From positions 2,567,501 through 2,631,500 of the forward strand of contig NZ_CP039650.1 in assembly GCF_004923315.1 (NCBI RefSeq): a stretch of DNA of 64,000 nt, written 5' to 3'. Shown piece after piece: positions 44,642-52,873 of this stretch; position 1 is the first letter of the stretch; every line of letters starts with the position of its first letter. Below the pieces are notes generated by a model that saw nothing but the letters and a program-made list of their open reading frames with translations, had not been told where the DNA came from and made no database searches. The position numbers and the translations under genes were made by a program. The DNA comes from Azospirillum sp. TSA2s (GTDB lineage: Bacteria > Pseudomonadota > Alphaproteobacteria > Azospirillales > Azospirillaceae).

Positions 44642-46978
44642 ATGAAGTTCGGCATCGGACAGGCGGTTCCGCGCACCGAAGACGCCCGGCTGCTGACCGG
44701 CGGCGGCCGCTACACCGACGACGTGTCTTTCCCCGGACAGGCCTATGCGGCCTTCGTCCGCTCGCCCCGTGCCTTCGCCGCCATCGGCGCCATCGACACC
44801 TCGGACGCGCTGGCCCAGCCCGGCGTGCTGGCGGTCTACACCATCGCCGATCTCGACGCCGAAAATGTCGGCATGATCCCCTGTCAGGCGGTGCTGAAGC
44901 AGCGCGACGGGTCGAACTATGTCCGCACCCCGCGCCCGGCGCTGGTCCGCGGCTTCGCCCGCCATGTCGGCGATCCGGTCGCCATGGTGGTCGCCGAAAC
45001 GCTGGAGGCCGCGCGCGAGGCCGCCGAACTGGTGATGGTCGACTACGAGGATCGCGAGCCCGTCACCGGCACGCTGGCGGCGCTGGAGCCCGGCCGGCCG
45101 CTGGTGTGGGACGAGGCGCCGAACAACCTCTGCTTCGACTGGGATACCGGTGACGAGGCGGCGGTCGAGGCCGCCCTCTCCGGCGCCCACCGCGTGGTGG
45201 AGCTGGAACTGGTCAACAACCGCGTCGTCGCCAACCCGATGGAAGGCCGCGCCTGCGTCGCCGGCGTCGAATCGGGTGCCGACGGCGGCCCCGGCCGCCT
45301 GCAGATCTACGTCACCAGCCAGGGTGTCCACGGCCTGCAGAAGCAGTTCGCCAAGATCCTGAACGAGCCCGAGCAGCGAATCCGCGTGCTGACCACCGAT
45401 GTCGGCGGCGGCTTCGGCATGAAGCTGTTCAACTATCCGGAATATGTCGCCTGCCTGTTCGCCGCCCGCCGGCTGAACCGCGCGGTCAAATGGGCCGCCG
45501 ACCGGATCGAGGGCTTCATCAGCGACGACCACGGCCGCGACCATGTCAGCAAGGCGCGGCTGGCGCTCGACGCCGACGGCCATTTCCTGGGCCTGCGGGT
45601 CGATACCGTCGCCAATCTCGGCGCCTATCTGTCCAACTACGGTCCCTTCATCCCGACCGATGCCGGATCGGCGATGCTGGTCGGCTCCTATAAGACACCG
45701 GCCGTCTATGTGCGGGTGAAGGGCGTCTTCACCAACACCCAGCCGGTGGACGCCTATCGTGGCGCCGGCCGTCCGGAAGCGGCCTATCTGCTGGAACGGC
45801 TGATCGACCATGCCGGCCGCGTCACCGGCCTCGGCCCGGCGGAGATCCGGCGGCGCAACTTCATCCCGCCGACCGCGATGCCCTATGCCACGCCGATGGG
45901 GCAGGTCTACGACACCGGCGAGTTCGTCCAGAATCTGGAAGACGGCCTGATCCTCGCCGACATGGCCGGCCTGCCCGCCCGCAAGGCGGAGGCGAAGGCC
46001 CGCGGCAAGCTGCGCGGCGCCGGGCTGTCCACCTACATCGAGGCCTGCTCGGGCGGCGGGCCGGAGCAGGCGACCGTCCAGGTCAACGGCGACGGCAAGG
46101 TGGTGCTGATGATCGGCACCCAGACCAACGGCCAGGGCCATGAGACCGCCTACAAGCAGATCCTCGCCGACCGGCTGGGCGTCCCGCCTGAAGATGTGGA
46201 AGTGGTGCAGGGCGACACCGACCGTGTCAGCTGGGGCGCCGGCACCGGCGGCTCGCGTTCCGTCCCCGTTGGCGGCTCGGCACTGGCGGAGGGGGCGGCC
46301 AAGGTGGTGAAGACCGCGACCACGGTCGCCGCCGACCTGCTGGAAACCGCCGAGGTGGACGTGGAGTTCGCCGACGGCCGCTTCACCATCGTCGGCACCG
46401 ACCGCTCGGTATCGCTGAAGGAGGTGGCGGCCAAGGCGGCGGCGGGCGGCAGCGGCGGCATCGCCTTCTCCGAGATGGCGCGCTGGACCCCGCCGGCCAG
46501 CACCTTCCCCAACGGCTGCCACATCGCGGAGGTGGAGATCGACCCCGCCACCGGCATCGTCGAGGTGCTGCGCTACAGCGTCGTCGACGATTTCGGCACG
46601 GTCATCAACCCGATGCTGGTGATCGGCCAGATCCATGGCGGCGTGGCGCAGGGGCTGGGTCAGGCCCTGCAGGAGCGGGTGGTGTTCGACCCCGACAGCG
46701 GGCAGTTGCTGTCCGGCTCCTTCATGGACTACCAGATGCCGCGGGCGGTCGATATGCCGCCGATCGAGGTGAAGCTGAACAGCGTGCCCAGCACCACCAA
46801 CATGCTGGGCATGAAGGGCGCCGGCGAGGCCGGGGCCATCGGCGCGCCGCCGGCCATCATCAATGCGGTTGTCGATGCGTTGTCCGAACTCGGCATCACC
46901 CACATCGACATGCCGGCGACGCCGGAATCGGTGTGGGCAGCGATCCGCAACGCCGAAACACGCATGGCGGCGGAATAG
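44642..46978 (+). CDS. Molybdenum hydroxylase (CoxL / xanthine dehydrogenase family) large subunit, isolated
   Basis: A 778-residue protein of CO dehydrogenase large-subunit size. The N-terminal Ald_Xan_dh_C domain (~15-145) begins VPRTEDARLLTGGGRYTDD. The molybdopterin-binding domain follows with GGGFGMK (255-261), the active-site loop AYRGAGR (371-377), the GTQTNGQGHETAY motif and the C-terminal catalytic-Glu motif KGAGEAGAIGAPPAI. True aerobic CO dehydrogenase (form I) carries a cysteine-containing AYXCSFR loop; AYRGAGR marks form II, whose substrates are mostly unknown. No medium (FAD) or small (2Fe-2S) subunit lies beside it in this window. GGCGGGAG precedes the ATG. Confidence 0.93.
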   Translation: MKFGIGQAVPRTEDARLLTGGGRYTDDVSFPGQAYAAFVRSPRAFAAIGAIDTSDALAQPGVLAVYTIADLDAENVGMIPCQAVLKQRDGSNYVRTPRPALVRGFARHVGDPVAMVVAETLEAAREAAELVMVDYEDREPVTGTLAALEPGRPLVWDEAPNNLCFDWDTGDEAAVEAALSGAHRVVELELVNNRVVANPMEGRACVAGVESGADGGPGRLQIYVTSQGVHGLQKQFAKILNEPEQRIRVLTTDVGGGFGMKLFNYPEYVACLFAARRLNRAVKWAADRIEGFISDDHGRDHVSKARLALDADGHFLGLRVDTVANLGAYLSNYGPFIPTDAGSAMLVGSYKTPAVYVRVKGVFTNTQPVDAYRGAGRPEAAYLLERLIDHAGRVTGLGPAEIRRRNFIPPTAMPYATPMGQVYDTGEFVQNLEDGLILADMAGLPARKAEAKARGKLRGAGLSTYIEACSGGGPEQATVQVNGDGKVVLMIGTQTNGQGHETAYKQILADRLGVPPEDVEVVQGDTDRVSWGAGTGGSRSVPVGGSALAEGAAKVVKTATTVAADLLETAEVDVEFADGRFTIVGTDRSVSLKEVAAKAAAGGSGGIAFSEMARWTPPASTFPNGCHIAEVEIDPATGIVEVLRYSVVDDFGTVINPMLVIGQIHGGVAQGLGQALQERVVFDPDSGQLLSGSFMDYQMPRAVDMPPIEVKLNSVPSTTNMLGMKGAGEAGAIGAPPAIINAVVDALSELGITHIDMPATPESVWAAIRNAETRMAAE

Positions 46979-46996
46979 GGGAAAGTCCTAACCGGA

Positions 46997-47018
46997 AGGT
47001 GTGGCACTTGCCACACCT
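46997..47018. promoter_or_regulatory. 22-base palindrome between the CoxL-like and EAL genes
   Basis: AGGTGTGGCA and TGCCACACCT with a two-base centre, 19 bases after the CoxL-like stop and 70 bases before the EAL start. As RNA it would form an eight-base stem with a six-base loop but has no T tract, so an operator is at least as likely as a terminator. Confidence 0.5.
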
Positions 47019-47087
47019 CCGTCTGATGAAATCCATGGCATTGTTCCTTACCTAAAAGTGCAATTCTGATCCGACAGGGGTAGGGCG

Positions 47088-47849
47088 ATGGCGTTTGGCG
47101 ACGGTGGGTGCGGCGGTCAATGTGCGGACCGCCTCGATCTGGATTTCACGATGGCTTTCCAGCCCATCGTCGATGTCGCCAACGGCGGTGTCTGGGCGCA
47201 TGAGGCGCTGGTGCGCGGCACTGAGGGGCAGGGTGCCGGCTGGGTGCTGGGCCAGGTGACCGACGCCACCCGCTACGCCTTCGACCAGTCGTGCCGCATC
47301 AAGGCGATCGAGCTGGCCTCCTCCCTGCCGATGAACGGCGCCCGCCTGTCCATCAACTTCCTGCCCAACGCCGTCTACAAGGCGGAGGCCTGCATCAAGG
47401 CAACGCTGGCCGCCGCCCGCCGCACCGGCTTTCCCACCGACCGCATCATCTTCGAAGTGACGGAGAACGAGCGGGTGGTGGACCACGACCACCTGAAGAG
47501 CATCTTCAGCGAATACAAGCGCCAGGGCTTCCTGACCGCCATCGACGATTTCGGCTCCGGCTATTCCGGCCTGAACCTGCTGGCCGAATTCCAGCCCGAC
47601 ATCATCAAGCTGGACATGGAGCTGACCCGCAACATCGACACCGAGCGCGCCCGTCGCAGCATCGTCAAGGCCATCCTGGCGGTGTGCGAGGATCTCGCCA
47701 TCACCCCGATCGCCGAGGGCATCGAGACGGTCGGCGAGGCCAGGACCCTGCGCGACCTGGGTGTCACCCTGATGCAGGGCTACCTGTTCGCCAAGCCGGC
47801 CTTCCAATCCATGGTGACCGACCCGGATACGGCGATGCTGGCGGCCTAG
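47088..47849 (+). CDS. Stand-alone EAL domain c-di-GMP phosphodiesterase
   Basis: A 253-residue protein that is almost only an EAL domain. The metal and substrate residues appear complete: EAL at 39-41, the Asn in LSINFLPNAV, the Glu in FEVTENERV, AIDDFGSGYSGLNLL, the Lys in IIKLDMEL, the Glu in IAEGIET and the Gln in LMQGYLFAKP. This supports active hydrolysis of c-di-GMP. The sequence is closest to EAL domains of the BlrP1/YkuI group, but no BLUF or other sensor domain is attached. AGGGG lies before the ATG. Its stop overlaps the stop of the convergent GNAT gene. Confidence 0.92.
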   Translation: MAFGDGGCGGQCADRLDLDFTMAFQPIVDVANGGVWAHEALVRGTEGQGAGWVLGQVTDATRYAFDQSCRIKAIELASSLPMNGARLSINFLPNAVYKAEACIKATLAAARRTGFPTDRIIFEVTENERVVDHDHLKSIFSEYKRQGFLTAIDDFGSGYSGLNLLAEFQPDIIKLDMELTRNIDTERARRSIVKAILAVCEDLAITPIAEGIETVGEARTLRDLGVTLMQGYLFAKPAFQSMVTDPDTAMLAA

Positions 47850-48400
47850 CGGCTGACCGGCGCCGTCATATAGCTCATCCCGCCGCCATAGCTCGCCAGC
47901 TTGGCCTCCAGCGCCGGCCCGCCATCCGCATAGGGAGCGAAGCCGACGCGATCCCAATAGCTCCGCGCGCCCGGCGTCGAGGTCAGCGCCAGCCACCGCC
48001 ACCCCTCCCGCGCCGCCAGCCCATGGGCATAGCCCAGCACTGCCGCCCCCAGCCCGGTGCCGCGCGCCTCCGGCAATAAAGCGATGTCGTGCAGGTATAG
48101 GCAGTCCGCATCCGCCGGCAGGCCCCCCAGCGGCGTGTCGAGCGGCGGCGGCACCCCCAGCCTGCCCGGATGCATGACGCCATAGCCGATGGCCTCGCCG
48201 CGGTATTCCGCCACACGGCAGCCGGCCGGATAGAGCGCCAGCCTCTCCTCGAACACGCCGCGTTCTTCCGGATAGTCCGGATGAACGATGTCCGCGATGG
48301 CCAGGATCCGGTCCAGATCGGCCGCGGTCATAGCACGCCATAGGGCCGATGCGCCGTGGCCGACCGCCCGCCCGATGTCCGACAATTCCCCGGCCGTCAT
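47846..48400 (-). CDS. GNAT-family N-acetyltransferase
   Basis: A 184-residue GNAT protein. The acetyl-CoA loop is LYLHDIALLPEARGTGLGAAV (motif A with R-G-x-G-x-G/A), and the C-terminal YWDRVGFAPY is typical of motif B. Substrate unknown. The ATG at 48400 has a modest AGAAGG site; a GTG six codons upstream is possible. It is convergent with the EAL gene and shares the stop bases CTAG with it, and it is head-to-head with cysQ across ~90 bases. Confidence 0.88.
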   Translation of the reverse strand: MTAGELSDIGRAVGHGASALWRAMTAADLDRILAIADIVHPDYPEERGVFEERLALYPAGCRVAEYRGEAIGYGVMHPGRLGVPPPLDTPLGGLPADADCLYLHDIALLPEARGTGLGAAVLGYAHGLAAREGWRWLALTSTPGARSYWDRVGFAPYADGGPALEAKLASYGGGMSYMTAPVSR

Positions 48401-48490
48401 CCGCCTTCTCCGTTCCACACCCGTTCAAGAGCTTCCGGCCCGCCTTCGGGCAGGATATGCTGACTCTTCATACCATAGGGAGATTACCCC

Positions 48491-49263
<773 letters not shown>

Positions 49264-49267
<4 letters not shown>

Positions 49268-50097
49268 CGTCTTCTGTTTCGTGCCTGAGTGAGGCGGCGA
49301 CCGCGGTGCTGACCACCGCGGCGCCGCTGGAGAAAGTGCGCCTGACCCGCCTTCATGCCGCCGCCTGGCGCGACGGCCTGCTGTCGCCCGACGTGCCGGC
49401 CCCGCCGCCCGACCGGCCCGCCCGCCCCGCCCGGCCGGAGCTGAAGCTGCCGCGCGACATGCCCAAGCGTGGACGCGGCGGCAGTGCGCAGAACCGCATC
49501 GCCCTGCTGCATGCGCTGGCCCATATCGAGCTGAACGCCATCGACCTCGCCTGGGACATCGTCGCCCGATTCGCGCCCCTCGGCCTGCCGAGGGGCTTCA
49601 CCGACGACTGGCTCCAGGTGGCCGATGACGAGGCCCGGCATTTCCAGATGCTGGAAACCCGGCTGAACGCTCTCGGATCCTCCTATGGCGACCTGCCCGC
49701 CCATGACGGACTGTGGCAGGCCGCGACGGAAACCGCCCACGACCTCGCCGCCCGGCTGGCCGTGGTGCCGATGGTGCTGGAGGCGCGCGGCCTGGACGTC
49801 ACGCCCGACACCGTGCGCCGCCTGCGCGATTTCGGCGACGGCGAGAGCGCCGACCTGCTCCAGACCATCCATGACGAGGAAATCAGCCACGTCGCCGCCG
49901 GCCGGCGATGGTTCGTCCATCTCTGCGCCGAGCGCGGAGCCGAGCCGGTTGCGCTGTGGCAGGAGCTTGTCGGCCGCCATTTCCGCGGCGGGCTGAAGCG
50001 CCCCTTCAACACCGCCAGCCGCCAGTTGGCCGGCTTCGGCCCGGAATATTACGAGCCGATCACTCCCGAAATTGACCGCAGGCCGGAAACCCGGTAA
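49264..50097 (+). CDS. DUF455 ferritin-like protein
   Basis: A 277-residue protein with a four-helix ferritin-like core (~80-250). The metal-ligand candidates lie in LAHIELNAIDLAWD, DDEARHFQMLETRL, VLEARGLDVTP and HDEEISHVAAGRRWF, the EXXH-type pattern of a di-iron or MiaE-like site. The N-terminal ~75 residues are Pro/Arg-rich (KLPRDMPKRGRGG). The substrate is unknown. It overlaps cysQ by four bases and is followed by thrB after 13 bases, so it belongs to the same transcription unit. Confidence 0.9.
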
Positions 50098-50110
50098 GGC
50101 GCTGGACATC

Positions 50111-51094
50111 ATGGCCGTATACACCGAAGTCACCGACGAGGATCTCAGCACCTTCGCCGCCCAGTACGATCTGGGCGCGGTGCTGTCGTGCAAGGGCATC
50201 GCGGAGGGGGTGGAAAATTCCAACTTCCTGCTGGTGACCGAACGCGGACCCTACATCCTGACGCTCTATGAAAAGCGCACGCGGAAGGAGGATCTTCCCT
50301 TCTTCCTCGGCCTCATGGAGCATCTGGCGGAAAAGGGCATCGCCTGCCCGCTGCCGGTGGCGGGTCGCGACGGCGTGGCCCTGCGCGAGCTGTGCGGCCG
50401 CCCGGCGGTGATCGTCACCTTCCTGGCCGGCATGTGGCCGCGCCGGATCATGCCGCAGCATTGCGCTCAGTTGGGCGAGGCGCTGGCCCGCCTGCATCTG
50501 GCGGTCGGCGACTTCCGCATGGAACGGCCGAACGCGCTGGCGCTGCCCGGCTGGAAGGATCTGTTCGCCAAGTCCGCCGAGCGCGCCGACGAGGTTGCCC
50601 CCGGCCTGCGTGCAACGCTGGAGACCGAACTGGCGGCGCTCGAGGCCAACTGGCCGGTCGGCCTGCCGGCCGGTGTCATCCATGCCGACCTGTTCCCGGA
50701 CAACGTCTTCTTCCGCGGCGACAGTCTGTCCGGCCTGATCGACTTCTATTTCGCCTGCAACGACTTTTTCGTCTACGACGTGGCGATCTGCATCAACGCC
50801 TGGTGCTTCGAAATCGACGGATCCTTCAACGCCACCAAGGCGCGGCTGCTGTTGTCCAACTACCGCAAGGTCCGGCCGCTGTCGCGCGAAGAGCTGGACG
50901 CCCTGCCCTGGCTGTGCCGCGGCAGCGCCGTCCGCTTCCTGCTGACCCGCCTCTACGACTGGCTGAACCACCCGCCGGGCGCCTTCGTGCGGCCGAAGGA
51001 CCCGTTGGAATATCTGCGCAAGCTGCGCTTCCACCAGTCGGTCCGCGGCCTGGGCGACTATTTCCTCGACGATTCGGACGTGGGCGGGGCCTGA
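50111..51094 (+). CDS. thrB: Homoserine kinase (ThrB type II, APH-fold)
   Basis: A 327-residue kinase of the aminoglycoside-phosphotransferase fold that phosphorylates homoserine for threonine synthesis. It begins VYTEVTDEDLSTFAAQYDLG with GIAEGVENSNFLL as the nucleotide loop. The catalytic loop is VIHADLFPDNVFF and the metal loop is GLIDFYFACNDFFVYDVA. This type differs from GHMP-type E. coli ThrB. Start ATG at 50111, 13 bases after the DUF455 stop; rnhA follows four bases later. The thrB-rnhA pairing is common in alphaproteobacteria. Confidence 0.95.
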   Translation: MAVYTEVTDEDLSTFAAQYDLGAVLSCKGIAEGVENSNFLLVTERGPYILTLYEKRTRKEDLPFFLGLMEHLAEKGIACPLPVAGRDGVALRELCGRPAVIVTFLAGMWPRRIMPQHCAQLGEALARLHLAVGDFRMERPNALALPGWKDLFAKSAERADEVAPGLRATLETELAALEANWPVGLPAGVIHADLFPDNVFFRGDSLSGLIDFYFACNDFFVYDVAICINAWCFEIDGSFNATKARLLLSNYRKVRPLSREELDALPWLCRGSAVRFLLTRLYDWLNHPPGAFVRPKDPLEYLRKLRFHQSVRGLGDYFLDDSDVGGA

Positions 51095-51098
51095 CTGA

Positions 51099-51575
51099 AT
51101 GACCGACACCACCTCTCCGACCGAAGCCGGTCTCAAGACAGTCGACATCTTCACCGACGGTGCCTGCAGCGGCAATCCCGGCCCCGGCGGCTGGGGCGCC
51201 ATCCTGCGCTATGGCGAAGTGGAGAAGGAACTGTATGGCGGCGAGCCGGCGACCACCAACAATCGCATGGAACTGATGGCCGCCATCATGGCGCTGGAGG
51301 CGTTGAAGAAGCCGGTGACCGTCCGCCTCTTCACCGACAGCGAATACGTGAAGAACGGCATCACCAAGTGGATCCACGGCTGGAAGGCCAAGGGCTGGAT
51401 GACCGCCGACCGCAAACCGGTGAAGAACGTCGACCTGTGGCAGCGCCTGGAAGAGGCGAAGCGGCAGCACCAGATCGAATTCCATTGGGTCCGCGGCCAC
51501 GCCGGCCACCCGGAGAACGAACGCGCCGACGAACTGGCGCGCCGTGGCGTGGCCGACGTGCGGGCGCAGGGGTGA
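51099..51575 (+). CDS. rnhA: Ribonuclease HI
   Basis: A 158-residue enzyme that cuts RNA in RNA-DNA hybrids. The acidic catalytic residues are in FTDGACSGNPGPGGWG, NRMELMAAIMAL, FTDSEYVKNGI and ENERADELA. The basic handle region (WKAKGWMTADRKPVKN) that binds the hybrid is present. The ATG is four bases after the thrB stop. Last gene of the cysQ-DUF455-thrB-rnhA unit; a branched repeat element follows. Confidence 0.97.
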   Translation: MTDTTSPTEAGLKTVDIFTDGACSGNPGPGGWGAILRYGEVEKELYGGEPATTNNRMELMAAIMALEALKKPVTVRLFTDSEYVKNGITKWIHGWKAKGWMTADRKPVKNVDLWQRLEEAKRQHQIEFHWVRGHAGHPENERADELARRGVADVRAQG

Positions 51576-51584
51576 ACAGAAGAT

Positions 51585-51783
51585 GTCCCCTCTCCCCCCC
51601 GGGGAGAGGGTTAGGGTGAGGGGGAGGCAGAGCGGGGATTTTCAAGAATCGCGGACCTCGTGCTCTCCCATCAATCCACGCCGTGCATCCCCCTCACCCC
51701 GACCCTCTCCCCACTTTCGGCGGACCGAAGGTCCGCCTGTCGCGTCAGCGCAAACGAAGTTTGCGCGTGAGCGGGGAGAGGGA
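51585..51783. repeat. Intergenic GC-rich repeat with multi-branch hairpin
   Basis: The left part (51585-51625) has CCCCTCTCCCCCCC-GGGGAGAGGG and GTTAGGGTGAGGGGG. The right part has outer arms CCCTCTCCCC (51703-51712) and GGGGAGAGGG (51773-51782) enclosing two perfect eight-base hairpins with GAA loops: GGCGGACC-GAA-GGTCCGCC (51719-51737) and GCGCAAAC-GAA-GTTTGCGC (51748-51766). The whole fold resembles a three-way junction. It fills the gap between convergent rnhA and the peroxiredoxin gene and may also stop transcription. Confidence 0.8.
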
Positions 51784-51792
51784 GGCATAACC

Positions 51793-52275
51793 TCAAACCT
51801 TCTCCAGCACCGCTTCGGCCGAGGACACCTCGAACTTGCCGGGGGCCTCAACGGCGATGTGGGTGACCTTGCCGTCCTCCGCCACCAGGGCGAAGCGCTG
51901 GCCGCGGGTGCCCAGGCCGTGGGCGGAACCGTCCATGGTCAGGCCGAGAGCCGTGGTGAAGGTGGCGTTGCCGTCCGGCAGCATCTTCACCTTGTCGCCG
52001 ACGCCGCCCTTGTCACCCCAGGCGCGCATCACGAAGGGATCGTTGACGGCGAGGCAGATGATGCTGTCCACGCCCTTGGCCTTCAGCGCGTCGGCCTGCT
52101 GGACGAAGCCCGGCAGATGCTTGGCGGAGCAGGTCGGGGTGAAGGCACCGGGGACGGAGAACAGGACGACCTTCTTGCCCTTGAACAGCTCGTCCGTCGT
52201 CACTTCCTGCATGCCGTTGTCGGTCAGCCACTTCAGCGTGACGGACGGGATGGTATCGCCAACCTGGATGCTCAT
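51793..52275 (-). CDS. Peroxiredoxin (Prx5/glutaredoxin-type)
   Basis: A 160-residue thiol peroxidase. The peroxidatic cysteine is in VPGAFTPTCSAKHLPGF, and the family C-terminal helix ends in SSAEAVLEKV. Start MSIQVGDTIPSVTLKW is typical for the AhpC/TSA Prx5 class, which reduces peroxides using thioredoxin or glutaredoxin. The ATG at 52275 avoids an unsupported upstream extension. It lies on the same strand as yjdM and the DsbD-type gene, giving a thiol/redox neighbourhood. Confidence 0.93.
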   Translation of the reverse strand: MSIQVGDTIPSVTLKWLTDNGMQEVTTDELFKGKKVVLFSVPGAFTPTCSAKHLPGFVQQADALKAKGVDSIICLAVNDPFVMRAWGDKGGVGDKVKMLPDGNATFTTALGLTMDGSAHGLGTRGQRFALVAEDGKVTHIAVEAPGKFEVSSAEAVLEKV

Positions 52276-52430
52276 CGTCTCTAACCCTTCCGATTTTCTG
52301 GGTTTGCCCGTTTTCGGGTTCGGCCGGACCCTCGTTGCGGAGCCCGACCCTGCATCCCTTCTATCCCCCGCGGCGAATGGCCGCAAGGCGCGGTTGGCCC
52401 GACTGTCCGCTTGGCATTGGACGGCCAAGG

Positions 52431-52784
52431 TCACGCCTTCTTCACGAACTCCGACTTCAGGTTCATGGCGCCGATGCCGTCGATCTTGCAGGCGATGTTG
52501 TGGCCGTCGGCGCCGTCCGTCAGACGGATGTTCTTCACCTTGGTCCCGCCCTTGACCACCAGGGACGATCCCTTGACCTTCAGGTCCTTGATGACCGTGA
52601 CGCTGTCGCCGTCGGCCAGCGGATTGCCGTTGGCGTCGCGCACGCCCTGCCCCGCATCGGCCTCCACCGCGGCGGCGGCCGTATCGGGGTTCCATTCATG
52701 GCCGCAGTCGGGGCAGTTCCACAGGCTGCCGTCGTTATAGGCGTTCTCGGAGTTGCACTGCGGGCAGTTGATCTGATCGTCCAT
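52431..52784 (-). CDS. yjdM: Zinc-ribbon protein YjdM (PhnA family)
   Basis: A 117-residue protein with an N-terminal zinc ribbon (CPQCNSENAYNDGSLWNCPDC, with GHEW after it) and a C-terminal SH3-like PhnA domain (GDSVTVIKDLKVKGSSLVVK). The family was once called alkylphosphonate utilisation protein PhnA, but it is not a phosphonate enzyme; function is unknown. The ATG at 52784 is preceded by GAGG; two upstream in-frame starts (52796, 52787) are possible. Confidence 0.9.
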   Translation of the reverse strand: MDDQINCPQCNSENAYNDGSLWNCPDCGHEWNPDTAAAAVEADAGQGVRDANGNPLADGDSVTVIKDLKVKGSSLVVKGGTKVKNIRLTDGADGHNIACKIDGIGAMNLKSEFVKKA

Positions 52785-52873
52785 CATCGTCCTCATGGCG
52801 CGGGAGAAGCTCCCGGAGCCGCCCTGTTACCGCAGAATAGCCGCAACGGCCATAGGCCTTTTCCCGATCACGC

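Noticed and set aside
44636..46903. Very long open frame antisense to the molybdenum hydroxylase gene
   Set aside because: It mirrors the codon pattern of the real gene in high-GC DNA and its translation (many His, Gln, Arg and Gly) resembles no protein; the plus-strand gene has complete motifs.
46997..47018. Firm call as rho-independent terminator
   Set aside because: The stem is short and no T tract follows in either direction, so it was kept as a palindrome of open function.
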